Below, piece after piece: positions 17,355 through 26,757 of a stretch of DNA of 64,000 nt (the stretch's first letter is position 1; the number at the start of each line of letters is the position of its first letter). The notes beneath the pieces were generated by a model. That model made no database searches and was not told where the DNA came from. It saw nothing but the letters and a program-made list of their open reading frames with translations. Source of the DNA: Bacteroides sp. (GTDB taxonomy: Bacteria > Bacteroidota > Bacteroidia > Bacteroidales > Muribaculaceae); assembly GCA_023665145.1 (NCBI GenBank), contig JAMPEM010000006.1, positions 36,065 to 100,064 on the forward strand, written 5' to 3'. A program made the translations under genes and the position numbers.

Positions 17355-19379
17355 ATGGCTACTAATACAGAAAACATTAAAGTTATGAATCCGGCGGATT
17401 CCAAAATCCCCGAAGGTCCTGTCGCTGAGAAATGGACCAACTATAAAGCACACCAGAAACTCGTCAACCCGGCCAACAAACGTCGCCTCGACGTTATAGT
17501 TGTCGGAACAGGTCTCGCCGGTGCTTCCGCTGCTTCCACTCTCGCCGAAATGGGATTCAATGTCCTTAATTTCTGCATTCAAGATTCACCTCGCCGCGCT
17601 CACTCTATCGCTGCCCAAGGTGGTATCAACGCAGCTAAAAACTATCAAAATGACGGCGACTCAATCTATCGTCTCTTCTACGACACTGTAAAAGGTGGTG
17701 ACTATCGTGCTCGTGAAGCTAACGTTTACCGCCTCGCTGAAGTGTCCAATAACATCATCGACCAATGTGTAGCTCAAGGAGTCCCCTTTGCTCGCGAATA
17801 CGGCGGTCTGCTCGCAAACCGCTCCTTCGGTGGTGCTCAGGTATCCCGTACTTTCTACGCTAAAGGACAAACCGGTCAGCAGCTCCTTCTCGGTGCATAC
17901 TCTTCTCTCAACCGCCAAATTGAACTCGGAAAGGTAAAAAGCTACAACCGCTACGAAATGCACGACGTTGTCCTCATCAAAGATAAAGACGGTGTAGCAC
18001 GTGCTCGCGGTATAATCGCAAAAAATCTTGTAACCGGAAAATTTGAACGCTTCGCAGCTCACGCTGTCGTAGTAGCTACCGGCGGTTACGGCAACACTTA
18101 TTTCCTTTCTACTAACGCTATGGGTTGCAACTGCTCTGCTGCTATGGCCTGCTATCGCAAAGGTGCTTATTTCGCTAACCCCGCATTCGTGCAGATTCAC
18201 CCTACCTGTATCCCCGTTCACGGTGACAAACAGTCAAAATTGACCCTCATGTCAGAATCTCTACGTAACGACGGACGTATCTGGGTACCCAAAAACATCG
18301 AAGACGCACAAAAACTCCAGAAAGGCCAAATAAAAGGCTCCGACATCAAAGAAGAAGACCGCGACTACTATCTCGAACGCCGATATCCGGCTTTCGGTAA
18401 CCTCGTGCCACGTGACGTCGCTTCCCGCGCTGCCAAAGAACGCTGTGACCACGGATTCGGTGTCAACAATACCGGACTTGCAGTCTTCCTCGACTTCTCC
18501 GAAGCTATCAACCGCCTCGGTATCGACGTAGTTCGTCAACGCTACGGCAACCTCTTCGACATGTATGAAGAAATCACCGACGTCAACCCCGGTGAACTCG
18601 CTTGCACCGTTGACGGTGTCAACTACTACAACCCAATGATGATATTCCCCGCTATCCACTACACAATGGGTGGCCTCTGGGTAGACTATGAACTTCAAAC
18701 ATCCGTTAAGGGTCTCTTCGCTATCGGTGAATGTAACTTCTCCGATCACGGTGCCAACCGTCTCGGTGCTTCCGCCCTTATGCAAGGACTTGCCGACGGC
18801 TATTTCGTTCTCCCATACACTATCCAAAACTACCTCTCAGACCAAATCACTGTGCCTCACTTCCGCACTGACACTCCCGAATTCGACGCCGCTGAAGCTC
18901 GTTGCCAGGAAAAGATGGACAAATTCCTTAACATCAAAGGTAAACGCTCTGTCGATTCCATTCACAAAGAACTCGGCCACATCATGTGGGAAAAAGTCGG
19001 CATGGCACGTAGCAAAGAGGGTCTCGAAGAAGCTCTGGTTGAACTCAAAAACATCCGCAAAGTATTTGACAGCGACCTCTTCGTTCCCGGCACTGCCGAA
19101 GGTATGAACGTTGAACTCGACAAGGCTTTCCGCCTTAACGACTTCATCACCATGGGTGAACTCATCGCTTACGATGCTTTGAGCCGTAACGAATCATGCG
19201 GTGGACACTTCAGAGTAGAATATCAAACTGAAGAAGGTGAGGCTAAACGTGATGACGAACACTGCTTCTACGTAAGCTGCTGGGATTATCAAGGCAGTGA
19301 CGCTAAAGCTCCGGAACTCATCAAAGAACCTCTCCACTACGAAGCTATCAAAGTTCAAACACGTAACTATAAGTCATAA
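17355..19379 (+). CDS. sdhA: Succinate dehydrogenase/fumarate reductase flavoprotein subunit
   Basis: This is the catalytic FAD subunit, interconverting succinate and fumarate; in an anaerobic Bacteroidales the fumarate-reducing direction is expected. The 674 residues include the dinucleotide fold [13 protein letters not shown] (about 51-63), the His for covalent FAD in [22 protein letters not shown], the substrate-site GLAVFLDFS region and [11 protein letters not shown] near 435-445. Length is as expected for the Bacteroidetes/epsilonproteobacterial type. It lies 12 bp after sdhC and 21 bp before sdhB. Confidence 0.96.
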   Translation: MATNTENIKVMNPADSKIPEGPVAEKWTNYKAHQKLVNPANKRRLDVIVVGTGLAGASAASTLAEMGFNVLNFCIQDSPRRAHSIAAQGGINAAKNYQNDGDSIYRLFYDTVKGGDYRAREANVYRLAEVSNNIIDQCVAQGVPFAREYGGLLANRSFGGAQVSRTFYAKGQTGQQLLLGAYSSLNRQIELGKVKSYNRYEMHDVVLIKDKDGVARARGIIAKNLVTGKFERFAAHAVVVATGGYGNTYFLSTNAMGCNCSAAMACYRKGAYFANPAFVQIHPTCIPVHGDKQSKLTLMSESLRNDGRIWVPKNIEDAQKLQKGQIKGSDIKEEDRDYYLERRYPAFGNLVPRDVASRAAKERCDHGFGVNNTGLAVFLDFSEAINRLGIDVVRQRYGNLFDMYEEITDVNPGELACTVDGVNYYNPMMIFPAIHYTMGGLWVDYELQTSVKGLFAIGECNFSDHGANRLGASALMQGLADGYFVLPYTIQNYLSDQITVPHFRTDTPEFDAAEARCQEKMDKFLNIKGKRSVDSIHKELGHIMWEKVGMARSKEGLEEALVELKNIRKVFDSDLFVPGTAEGMNVELDKAFRLNDFITMGELIAYDALSRNESCGGHFRVEYQTEEGEAKRDDEHCFYVSCWDYQGSDAKAPELIKEPLHYEAIKVQTRNYKS

Positions 19380-19400
19380 ACTCATAGAATAAATTCAATT

Positions 19401-20159
19401 ATGGAAGAAAATGTAATGAAAGTCAATCTCAAGATCTGGCGTCAGGCAGGTCCGAGAGCAAAAGGCGGGTTTGTGACTTATCCCGACGTCGAGACAACCC
19501 CCGATACATCTTTCCTCGAGACTCTTGACATCCTCAACGAATCACTCGTGGAAAAAGGTGAAGAACCGGTAGTATTTGACCACGACTGTCGTGAAGGTAT
19601 CTGCGGTATGTGCTCACTCTACATCAACGGACACCCCCACGGTCCCGCTACCGGTGCCACTACTTGCCAACTCTACATGCGTCGTTTCCGCAATGGTGAG
19701 ACTATCACCGTTGAGCCCTGGCGCTCCGCAGCTTTCCCTATCATCAAAGACTTGATGGTGGATCGCAACGCATTCGACAAAATTCAGCAAGCCGGTGGGT
19801 ATGTATCTTTCAACTGCGGTGGTGCTCAGGATGCCAACGACCTCCCCATCCCCAAAGTAAAAGCTGATGAATCCATGGACTCTGCAAGCTGCATCGGCTG
19901 CGGTGCATGTGTAGCCGCTTGCAAAAACGGCTCCGCCATGCTCTTCGTTTCCGCAAAAATCGGTCAGCTCGCTCTCCTTCCTCAAGGCGAAGTAGAGAAA
20001 GACCGCCGCGTCCGCGCCATGGTTAAGAGAATGGATGAACTCGGATTCGGAAACTGCACCAACACCGGTGCCTGCTCAGCTGAATGTCCCAAGAATATCA
20101 AGCTCTATAACATCGGCCGCATGAATCGTCAGTACATTGCTGCTAAATGCAAAGAATAA
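19401..20159 (+). CDS. sdhB: Succinate dehydrogenase/fumarate reductase iron-sulfur subunit
   Basis: This subunit transfers electrons between the flavoprotein and the heme/quinone subunit. Over 252 residues, the [2Fe-2S] motif is [15 protein letters not shown] with a later Cys in GATTC (about 55-87). The dicluster region has [11 protein letters not shown] (about 160-170) followed by [14 protein letters not shown] (about 216-229). An ATG at 19416 is a possible alternative start. It is the last gene of the operon and is followed by a strong bidirectional terminator. Confidence 0.95.
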   Translation: MEENVMKVNLKIWRQAGPRAKGGFVTYPDVETTPDTSFLETLDILNESLVEKGEEPVVFDHDCREGICGMCSLYINGHPHGPATGATTCQLYMRRFRNGETITVEPWRSAAFPIIKDLMVDRNAFDKIQQAGGYVSFNCGGAQDANDLPIPKVKADESMDSASCIGCGACVAACKNGSAMLFVSAKIGQLALLPQGEVEKDRRVRAMVKRMDELGFGNCTNTGACSAECPKNIKLYNIGRMNRQYIAAKCKE

Positions 20160-20201
20160 TACCTATTACCATGATGCTCCATGCATCCGGGCAATAGCTA
20201 A

Positions 20202-20248
20202 TGTAAAAAAATCTCGTGAGTATATATCACTCACGAGATTTTTTTACA
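20202..20248. terminator. Bidirectional intrinsic terminator between sdhB and birA
   Basis: A perfect 19-bp inverted repeat (20202-20220 and 20230-20248) with a 9-nt loop. The GC core CTCGTGAG is flanked by A and T runs on both sides, so it serves the two converging operons. Confidence 0.93.
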
Positions 20249-20288
20249 TCTGAAAATCCGTACACATTATAAGTCAGCTGCATTACAG

Positions 20289-21020
20289 CTAAAGGATAAA
20301 TTCCACCTCCTTAAAAGCGTATGTATGCTCCACTCCGGCCTTATCCTCAAGTGTGATATGACCTAATGGTGCTATCTTTACGATTCGGGCATCAAACACT
20401 TTTCCTTCGGCTCCGTCACGATAAAGATAATACCCGTCTGATCGCCATAGATGTAACATGTACTCTTCATGATACATCGAATGATCCGATGACATGAAAA
20501 GCGCATCTATTCTTTTGCACACACACTCAATCACACACTCCGTAAACCTTTCCAAGTCTGTATCCTTCCCAATCAATTGTCGTAAGGAAACAGGATTCGG
20601 TGCATCGCTCAAAAATATTCTCTGATTGACATTAATACCGGCACCGGCTACTGTCTGCATTATATTCATCCCCATCACGGCATGTTCTATCAGAATACCG
20701 CAGATTTTCCTATCACCAACATATATATCATTCGGCCATTTTATCTTTGCATCTACTCCAAATTCACGAAGCGCATCACACACGGCAAGCGAGAAAGCTT
20801 CTGAAATAAAAAATTGTTCCCGGGCAGGATAATTCTCAGACTTAAGAAGCACACTGAACGTTACATTTTTCCCGGATTCCGATTCCCATGAGTTTCCTCG
20901 CTGCCCCCTCCCGGCTGTCTGCCTCTCGGCTGTCACAAAGGTAAAGTGTTCAAGTTCGGAGGCATTGCGGAAAGTATATGTATTAGTAGAATCCGTCTCT
21001 TGTAAATGCAATCTTTTCAT
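20289..21020 (-). CDS. birA: Biotin--[acetyl-CoA-carboxylase] ligase
   Basis: Activates biotin to biotinyl-AMP and attaches it to carrier-protein lysines. The 243 residues contain the biotin/ATP motif GRGQRGNSWESESGKN (about 37-52), KWPNDIYVGDRKICGILIE (about 94-112) and a small C-terminal SH3-like domain. There is no N-terminal helix-turn-helix, so it is a monofunctional ligase, not a repressor. It overlaps tsaE by 4 bp. Confidence 0.93.
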   Translation of the reverse strand: MKRLHLQETDSTNTYTFRNASELEHFTFVTAERQTAGRGQRGNSWESESGKNVTFSVLLKSENYPAREQFFISEAFSLAVCDALREFGVDAKIKWPNDIYVGDRKICGILIEHAVMGMNIMQTVAGAGINVNQRIFLSDAPNPVSLRQLIGKDTDLERFTECVIECVCKRIDALFMSSDHSMYHEEYMLHLWRSDGYYLYRDGAEGKVFDARIVKIAPLGHITLEDKAGVEHTYAFKEVEFIL

Positions 21021-21439
21021 TCCTCAATTGATATAGTTCTTTTACCGGACAACGGGTCTTCTTCCACCCTCACATAAACAGCTTCATCGGGAAGCAATGT
21101 TCCTATCATTTCCGGCCATTCAATCAGACACAGATTCCCCGAATAGAAATAATCTTCCACTCCAATCTCCAGTGCCTCTTGAGGAGAATTCAGTCTGTAA
21201 AAATCAAAATGGAAAATAGTCTGTCTGTCCTTATCTGAAACATACTCATTTATAATACTGAACGAAGGCGAATTAGCCGGCTCTATTACACCAAGCGCAC
21301 GGCACAATTCGCAGATAAACGTTGTTTTCCCCGCTCCCATTTCACCATGAAAAGCAAAAATCCGATGCTTCCCCATAGCTGAGATAAACTCTTTAGCTGC
21401 ATTTGGCAACTCTTCTATTCCATTTATTTCTATTTTCAT
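21017..21439 (-). CDS. tsaE: tRNA threonylcarbamoyladenosine synthesis ATPase TsaE
   Basis: TsaE is the ATPase that supports the TsaBD complex in making t6A at position 37 of ANN-decoding tRNAs. The 140 residues show the Walker A motif GEMGAGKTTF (about 34-43), the SPSFSIINEY stretch (about 60-69), the HFDFYRL segment and LIEWPE. It starts the tsaE-birA operon, driven by the minus-strand promoter at 21505-21474. Confidence 0.93.
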   Translation of the reverse strand: MKIEINGIEELPNAAKEFISAMGKHRIFAFHGEMGAGKTTFICELCRALGVIEPANSPSFSIINEYVSDKDRQTIFHFDFYRLNSPQEALEIGVEDYFYSGNLCLIEWPEMIGTLLPDEAVYVRVEEDPLSGKRTISIEE

Positions 21440-21469
21440 AACGATGTTTTTACAATCTCTTTTCCATGT

Positions 21470-21505
21470 CTTGCAAAGTTACGAAATAATACGTATCTTT
21501 GCAAT
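21470..21505. promoter_or_regulatory. Fully overlapping divergent promoters of tsaE-birA and the beta-propeller operon
   Basis: Plus: CTTG 21470-21473, 20 nt, TATCTTTG 21494-21501. Minus: ATTG 21505-21502, 20 nt, TAACTTTG 21481-21474. Each -7 box is next to the -33 element of the opposite strand, so only one polymerase can bind at a time. Confidence 0.7.
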
Positions 21506-21540
21506 TATATTTATAATTTGAAAAAATACCTGATTTGATT

Positions 21541-22878
21541 ATGATTCGAAAATACCTCACAGTCCAATTATTGTTCTTGACAATATTTTCATTTTTGACA
21601 ATTTCCGGTGTCGCCCAAGAAAAGAAATCCTCCGCAACTCTTAAAGCACAGCATCCCAAACCCGGGGCTGTACATCAATCCAAAGACGGTGCACTCGAAA
21701 TTAAATTTGCCGGTCAAAAACAAAATTTCAGCCGGGCGATGAAAAACACCTTCGATGTCGACATTCAGTCTCCCAAGAGTGTTAACGTGCACCCCAACGG
21801 AAAAAAATATTATGTCAACTCTCTCGAGGGGGGTAAAACTGTGGTTTATGACCAACGTACATCAAAAAAACTTAAGGTGATAAAGCACACATTCGATAAT
21901 CGACATACATCATTATGGGCACCCCCTTCTCCATTCTATAAATTCAATTACAACGTTAAAAACCCGAGAACGTTCACCGGCAAACCGGTAGAAAGCACTT
22001 TCTCTCACAACGGACGTTACCTCTGGATTCCATATTACCGACGCTCCTTCGACATCAATGCCCAAGATCCCTCGGCAATAGCCATTATTGATACGGAAAC
22101 AGACGAAATAATCCGTCTGATGGACACCGGACCTCTTCCAAAAATGATTGCAGCCTCCCCCGACGGCAAATATGTAGCTGTCTCGCATTGGGGTGACAAT
22201 ACTGTCGGACTAATAGACATCTCATCGCAAAATCCCAAAGACTGGAAACACGTAAATATGTTTGTCATTGACAATAAACTGCAACTTAATTTCAGCAGAA
22301 CAGTCCCCGTCAATCGAGACAATGGCTCCGGCAATGCTTTGCGAGGCACAGTTTTCACCCCCGACGGCAAATACCTTCTTGTAAGCTGCATGGGTGGCAA
22401 CGGAGGTATCGGGGTAATTGACCTCTCTGAGAAAAAATATCTCGGCAAGATATATGGGATGATGTCAAATGTACGCCACATGGTCATATCCAACGATTAT
22501 CTATATCTGAGTATCAACAATGCAGGATATGTGCAACGTATCCCACTTAAAACACTTTACAAAGGCATAGCGACTCTCGGTGATAAAAAACGTGCCGATG
22601 TGTCCGGATGGCAAAGTGTAAAAGTGGGAGGAGGAGCACGCACCATCGAACTAACCCCGGACGGGAAATATGTATATGTAGCATGTAATTCAGCAAGTGC
22701 ACTCTGCATCGTGGATACCGAAAAGTGGGAACTTATAGCCACAGTCCCCGCTGATTCTTTCCCCGTCGGACTCGATATCTTCCCCGACGGACATTTAGTC
22801 TATATGACAATGCAAGGCCGTAAAGGCTCAGGTGGTGGAAATGCTGTAGACATATTCAGAATTACAAGATTAAAATAG
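21541..22878 (+). CDS. Secreted YVTN/YncE-like beta-propeller protein
   Basis: 445 residues from the ATG at 21541, with a signal peptide (MIRKYLTVQLLFLTIFSFLT, cleavage near GVAQ). The mature protein has repeated propeller blades with motifs of the SPDGKYVAVSHW, TPDGKYLLVSCMG and TPDGKYVYVACN type, together with IIDTETDEIIRLMDTG, as in YncE/surface-layer beta-propellers. These usually bind proteins or DNA or serve as scaffolds; no catalytic residue is evident. It opens a tight three-gene set with the 84-residue protein (10 bp gap) and the flavodoxin-ferredoxin protein. Confidence 0.82.
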   Translation: MIRKYLTVQLLFLTIFSFLTISGVAQEKKSSATLKAQHPKPGAVHQSKDGALEIKFAGQKQNFSRAMKNTFDVDIQSPKSVNVHPNGKKYYVNSLEGGKTVVYDQRTSKKLKVIKHTFDNRHTSLWAPPSPFYKFNYNVKNPRTFTGKPVESTFSHNGRYLWIPYYRRSFDINAQDPSAIAIIDTETDEIIRLMDTGPLPKMIAASPDGKYVAVSHWGDNTVGLIDISSQNPKDWKHVNMFVIDNKLQLNFSRTVPVNRDNGSGNALRGTVFTPDGKYLLVSCMGGNGGIGVIDLSEKKYLGKIYGMMSNVRHMVISNDYLYLSINNAGYVQRIPLKTLYKGIATLGDKKRADVSGWQSVKVGGGARTIELTPDGKYVYVACNSASALCIVDTEKWELIATVPADSFPVGLDIFPDGHLVYMTMQGRKGSGGGNAVDIFRITRLK

Positions 22879-22888
22879 ATACCTGCAA

Positions 22889-23143
22889 ATGGATAGTTCT
22901 TTAAAAAATGCAATAACAGACGCTGTAAAAGAATATTGCGACGGAGAAGAGATATATGGTGACAACGCTTATATCGAAATCAACCCAACGGAGAAAATAG
23001 CAAGAATTGTAACAGACGAAGAGGCAGAAGATTCTCCATACGACTGCTACGAGGTGAATTCGCTTATCCGTCCAGATATGACAAATCCCTCACGCTGGAT
23101 GCCCGACACAGACACAATTCAAGAACTTTTAGAGCAACTTTAA
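22889..23143 (+). CDS. Small acidic hypothetical protein
   Basis: 84 residues, very acidic (DEEAEDSPYDCYEV, PDTDTIQELLEQL), with two Cys and no signal peptide or membrane segment. I do not recognise it. The 10-bp and 16-bp gaps to its neighbours put it in the same operon as the beta-propeller and the EFR1-like protein. A typical codon pattern and a conserved-looking compact fold (predicted alpha-beta) make it more likely real than spurious. Confidence 0.65.
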   Translation: MDSSLKNAITDAVKEYCDGEEIYGDNAYIEINPTEKIARIVTDEEAEDSPYDCYEVNSLIRPDMTNPSRWMPDTDTIQELLEQL

Positions 23144-23159
23144 ATAGAAAAGATGGCAG

Positions 23160-23921
23160 ATGGGACGTCTAAGATTGATTTATTTTTCTGCTACAGGGGC
23201 TACAAAAGCACTCGCTGAAGATTTTGTCGGACTCCTCGGCTCAGACTATACTCATCTTGACATAACACACCCCATCCCTTCGCTTTTGAATGTGATGTCA
23301 GAAAATGATACTGCTGTTATCGCAGTCCCGGTATATGCCGGAAGAGTGCCGAAAATAGCTGCACAACGATTAAAATCTTTCGATGGTAAGCATTGCAAAT
23401 GTATATGTCTTTGCGTGTTCGGAAACAGAGCTTACGATGACGCACTGCTCGAGCTATGCGACATTGCCGCGGAAAGAAATTTTAATGTCATATCTGCAGG
23501 AGCTTTTGTTGCAAGACATTCCATTTTCCCAAACGTCGCCGCCAACCGACCTGACTTTCCTGACCGCAAACTGCTTCAGCGATTTGCATTACTTAGCAAG
23601 CAAAGAATCAACGGAGAAAGCAAATTTGACATCTCCAATGTCCCGGGAAACCGGCCATACAAAAAAACAGACAAAATACCATTTTATCCTCAGCTCGACA
23701 AAAATCGATGTACCGCCTGTGCAACTTGCGTAGAAGAATGTCCCGTGGGGGCTATATCAAACGATAATTTGACTGCCGACAAAGATAAATGTATCAGCTG
23801 CGCACGATGCATTTCGATATGCAGGCATAGAGCAAGACGCTTCAGCGGAATTACTTATAAATCCGTTTCATTAATTTTTTCTCATAAATGCGCTCGACCC
23901 GTTTCTCCGGAATGGTTTTAG
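23160..23921 (+). CDS. EFR1-type flavodoxin-ferredoxin fusion
   Basis: 253 residues. The N-terminal flavodoxin-like domain (about 1-155) has the FMN phosphate-loop stretch YFSATGATKALA near residues 8-19 and PVYAGRVP. The C-terminal 2x[4Fe-4S] ferredoxin domain has CTACATCVEECPVGAI and CISCARCISICRHRA. Such proteins shuttle low-potential electrons in anaerobes. The partner enzyme is not obvious here: the upstream genes encode a secreted propeller and a small acidic protein. A short extension after the last cluster ends the protein. Confidence 0.88.
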   Translation: MGRLRLIYFSATGATKALAEDFVGLLGSDYTHLDITHPIPSLLNVMSENDTAVIAVPVYAGRVPKIAAQRLKSFDGKHCKCICLCVFGNRAYDDALLELCDIAAERNFNVISAGAFVARHSIFPNVAANRPDFPDRKLLQRFALLSKQRINGESKFDISNVPGNRPYKKTDKIPFYPQLDKNRCTACATCVEECPVGAISNDNLTADKDKCISCARCISICRHRARRFSGITYKSVSLIFSHKCARPVSPEWF

Positions 23922-23988
23922 ATCTTGTGTGATTTCTCAAAGAATATCATATAGATACAAATTTATCAAAATAAAAAACACCCAATTT

Positions 23989-24020
23989 TTTGGAATACGA
24001 CAAAAAATTTATTAATTTTG
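23989..24020 (+). promoter_or_regulatory. Promoter of tRNA-Arg
   Basis: TTTG (23989-23992), 20 nt, TAATTTTG (24013-24020); the tRNA begins 12 nt later. Confidence 0.8.
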
Positions 24021-24031
24021 CATCGAAAAAC

Positions 24032-24105
24032 GGTTCGGTAGCTCAATTGGATAGAGCAACAGCCTTCTAAGCTGTGGGTTCCGGGTTCGATTCCCGGCCG
24101 AATCA
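24032..24105 (+). tRNA. tRNA-Arg (anticodon UCU)
   Basis: All arms can be drawn. Acceptor GGTTCGG (24032-24038) pairs with CCGAATC (24098-24104) with one G-U. D stem GCTC/GAGC. Anticodon stem ACAGC/GCTGT around loop CTTCTAA with anticodon TCT at 24066-24068. T arm CCGGG-TTCGATT-CCCGG. Discriminator A at 24105. The CCA end is not encoded. It reads AGA/AGG arginine codons. Confidence 0.97.
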
Positions 24106-24106
24106 C

Positions 24107-24135
24107 AAAAGGAGCTGTTTATCAGCTCCTTTTTT
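24107..24135 (+). terminator. Intrinsic terminator of tRNA-Arg
   Basis: GGAGCTG (24111-24117), loop TTTAT, CAGCTCC (24123-24129), then six T. Confidence 0.92.
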
Positions 24136-24172
24136 CATAAAATGTAGTTTAAGAAGAGTATATCTCACCTCA

Positions 24173-24204
24173 CTTGCACAATTCGTTTGAAATTCTTACT
24201 TTTG
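24173..24204 (+). promoter_or_regulatory. Promoter of the small membrane protein at 24224
   Basis: CTTG (24173-24176), 20 nt, TACTTTTG (24197-24204); a short leader of about 13 nt precedes the GTG. Confidence 0.7.
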
Positions 24205-24223
24205 CAAACAAATAACTGATATC

Positions 24224-24634
24224 GTGAATAGATTACCTGTTTTTCTCATAGGCTTTCTCACCGGTGGTGCTATTGTTTTTGCTATTATGTTCCTTTATTC
24301 TTTATCAACACATTCTCTTAAGGAACAGAAGAAAGAAACATTGGAAGAATTTATTGCGAAAAACGAGCAAGCAATGGAGCAACAAAAACGCAACAATATG
24401 CAATACATCGAGGTGAAAGGTAAAGATGGAGAGATTATTCTTCATACTTTTATGCACAAAGATTCGGTAAAAACACTTATGGGGAAACCATCGAGAAGCG
24501 ACATGATGACCATCGGTACGGATAATCATGAAACTTGGACTTATGAATTTCCCGGAGAGGGTCTTTACGAGCCTGCAAGAAGACTCTGCATAGAATTTAT
24601 TAACGGAGAGCTTGAGAGCCTCTCAGAGCTTTAG
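24224..24634 (+). CDS. Hypothetical single-pass membrane protein
   Basis: 136 residues starting with GTG at 24224. An N-terminal membrane segment (about 5-27, VFLIGFLTGGAIVFAIMFLYSL) is followed by a charged helix (KEQKKETLEEFIAKNEQ) and a small C-terminal domain (about 60-136). That domain has VKTLMGKPSRSDMMTIG and ETWTYEFPG, reminiscent of SmpA/BamE-like folds (VxxLxGxP ... WxY). The BamE resemblance is my inference. It has its own promoter and sits between tRNA-Arg and a convergent gene. Confidence 0.7.
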   Translation: MNRLPVFLIGFLTGGAIVFAIMFLYSLSTHSLKEQKKETLEEFIAKNEQAMEQQKRNNMQYIEVKGKDGEIILHTFMHKDSVKTLMGKPSRSDMMTIGTDNHETWTYEFPGEGLYEPARRLCIEFINGELESLSEL

Positions 24635-24646
24635 AAATCGCAGGAA

Positions 24647-25336
24647 TTATATAAAATCCTCTATCGTAAAATTGATGAAGCGATTGAATCTCTGCATCTG
24701 CTTCAAATATGGCATTATAACCTTCTCTGTAGCATCTGACGGCACCGGACTACTCAAATCAAACACCTCAAAGAAGGAATCATCCACATCTTTCCATGCC
24801 AGGAAATCTCTCGGTCTTACATAATCCACAAATTCCCAGTTCCTATCAATTCCCATCGGTGCTGTCTTAAGTTTATTGTCACCCAAATTGGGCAATAACG
24901 CCCTAAAACGCTCATCCTCCACTATGCTGCGGTATTCATCTATCTCATCGTAAATGCTCCTCCGTATTGCTCCGACAATCTTCGATGGAAGACATACTGT
25001 TCCGGCTGCAACAAGTGACTTCCCCGGCTCAAGGTGAAAATAATAACCGCAAGTGAGCGACTTTTTTCCATCCGGGGGATTGACAAACACTCCAATGTGT
25101 TTCTTATACGGAGTCTTGTCCTGACTGAATCGAGTGTCGCGATATATTCGATAAGTACAATCTGACGGCTGCAATCGAGCTGCCTCGCTGTCTATACGAC
25201 TTATCAAATTAATTAATTGTGAAGCAAGCATCTCTGTTTTTTGCTTCACAATTGCATATTCATCCTTATGCGAATGAAACCACTCCCGGTTGTTATTGGC
25301 AACAATCCGGGAGAGGAACGTCATTATATCTTTCAT
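24647..25336 (-). CDS. DUF2461 (TIGR02453) family protein
   Basis: 229 residues with the family pattern: NNREWFHSHKDEY near 14-26, RIYRDTRFSQDKTPYKKHIG (about 66-85), YYFHLEPGKSLVAAG and a C-terminal RPRDFLAWKDVDD. The family is widespread in bacteria and fungi; no biochemical function is established that I know of. It follows the PNGase F-type gene by 17 bp on the same strand, so it may share its transcript. Confidence 0.88.
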   Translation of the reverse strand: MKDIMTFLSRIVANNNREWFHSHKDEYAIVKQKTEMLASQLINLISRIDSEAARLQPSDCTYRIYRDTRFSQDKTPYKKHIGVFVNPPDGKKSLTCGYYFHLEPGKSLVAAGTVCLPSKIVGAIRRSIYDEIDEYRSIVEDERFRALLPNLGDNKLKTAPMGIDRNWEFVDYVRPRDFLAWKDVDDSFFEVFDLSSPVPSDATEKVIMPYLKQMQRFNRFINFTIEDFI

Positions 25337-25353
25337 TTGTTAAAACCAAAGAC

Positions 25354-26733
25354 TCATATCACAGCCTTATAAATAGCTGCACGTCCATCGGAAGTGCGTA
25401 CACTCACGATATACACTCCGGAGATGAACCCATCGAGCGAAATGGAATTTCCGGGACGATGCAACCCATACACCAATGAGCCATCTATACAGTATACCGC
25501 CACTTCTGCCGCCTCTTCTTCCCCATTGAAGGTGATTAGAGAGCCTTGTTGTGTAAACTCGAAATCTGCCTTGTAGACAATCTCCGGAGCCGACGAAGGA
25601 ACAGTCCCTTTGCGGGCACCCTGTAGATAAGCCGACACATAGAAGTCGCCTTGATTATCTGCAAAAACAGCATCGGGAACACTCAATCTAATGGAATGTT
25701 CACCGGCCTTCACCGAACCCAAATGTATCTCACGGTTCGGAACAGCCTGGCCGGGACACCAGTTGGAATAATTGAGCCAAAAATCCATATCCGGGCTCAC
25801 CCCGTAAATCATATTCCCTTGAGTGTTATATTTTCTGTACGGTTCACAACTCACACCTCCGGGCGTATAATCAAAAATCGGCTCACCATCGTATGAGACA
25901 AAGTGATGACGTCGATTATACTCCTCACCATTTTCATTTGCTCCATGATTAGAAGTAATAAGCATTATACGTGCATCGGCAAGATCCTCCGGTACTGTAA
26001 ATTTATAAGTCTTGGCCGGAATTGTTAGCTCATCGCAAGCTCCTTCAGTATAACTGTTGAAATTGAGCGGGCCGAACACCTCCGTGGTTTTCATGACGAT
26101 AGGCACAAGCACATTATCATCGGTAAGCGGAGATGCTTCGCTATATGACTCAAATTCCAATGTACCTGTAAAGACATCCGTATGACCCTTGCATCCGGTA
26201 ACCTTTTGCTGTGCATCGTATGGTATACCGAAGACTTCCAGCTCTATCCAGAAATCATATTTCTCTCTGAGTTGACTGTCACGCAAGATTCTTGACACCC
26301 CGGGAATATTATAAGTATACGGCACACTGCGCGGATACTTGTTCTTGTTCATAAATGGAGTGATAAATCGGGCTATCTCTATTCGGGTGGTTGTCTTGAA
26401 ATCATAGGACGTCTCACCTTTTGGCACAAGTGCCAAAGTGACATTCCCAAGACGATCATAATTATCGCAAGCAGCACCGATAGTAACTTTCAAACGAAGA
26501 TCCTCACCAAACCAATCCATCAAATCCTCAGGAATCTTCTTCGAATATAAATAATTGGTATGGCGTAAGATTCCATCATCTTTATCTGCATCCACCACAT
26601 TGCTCTCATATCCATCATAGAATGTCACATTCTTAAAGATGGTGCAGCCTCTGAAATCAGCCTCATCCTGTGCAGTGGCTGTAGAAGCAATAACTGCAAG
26701 GGCTGCGTATGATATATATTTCTTCAGTTTCAT
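25354..26733 (-). CDS. PNGase F-type peptide:N-glycosidase with T9SS C-terminal sorting domain
   Basis: 459 residues from ATG 26733. Signal peptide MKLKKYISYAALAVIASTATA, then the two eight-stranded domains of the peptide-N4-(N-acetyl-beta-glucosaminyl)asparagine amidase F family. Residues equivalent to the catalytic set of PNGase F can be seen: Asp93 in CDNYDRLGNV, a Glu near 164-166 in FWIELEVFG and Glu270/271 in NGEEYNRRHHF, plus the conserved NWCPGQAVPNR (about 324-334) and RFITPF. The enzyme releases whole N-glycans from glycoproteins, converting Asn to Asp. The last about 65 residues (EVAVYCIDGSLVYGL ... GVYIVSVRTSDG) form a type A T9SS sorting domain, predicting surface or extracellular location. 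It begins 24 bp after the secA stop. Confidence 0.88.
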   Translation of the reverse strand: MKLKKYISYAALAVIASTATAQDEADFRGCTIFKNVTFYDGYESNVVDADKDDGILRHTNYLYSKKIPEDLMDWFGEDLRLKVTIGAACDNYDRLGNVTLALVPKGETSYDFKTTTRIEIARFITPFMNKNKYPRSVPYTYNIPGVSRILRDSQLREKYDFWIELEVFGIPYDAQQKVTGCKGHTDVFTGTLEFESYSEASPLTDDNVLVPIVMKTTEVFGPLNFNSYTEGACDELTIPAKTYKFTVPEDLADARIMLITSNHGANENGEEYNRRHHFVSYDGEPIFDYTPGGVSCEPYRKYNTQGNMIYGVSPDMDFWLNYSNWCPGQAVPNREIHLGSVKAGEHSIRLSVPDAVFADNQGDFYVSAYLQGARKGTVPSSAPEIVYKADFEFTQQGSLITFNGEEEAAEVAVYCIDGSLVYGLHRPGNSISLDGFISGVYIVSVRTSDGRAAIYKAVI

Positions 26734-26757
26734 GTAATGAAGGTATTTCACTGTTAA

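Noticed and set aside
24032-24105. tRNA-Arg as an integration site of a mobile element
   Set aside because: No integrase, no duplicated tRNA 3' end and ordinary core genes on both sides.
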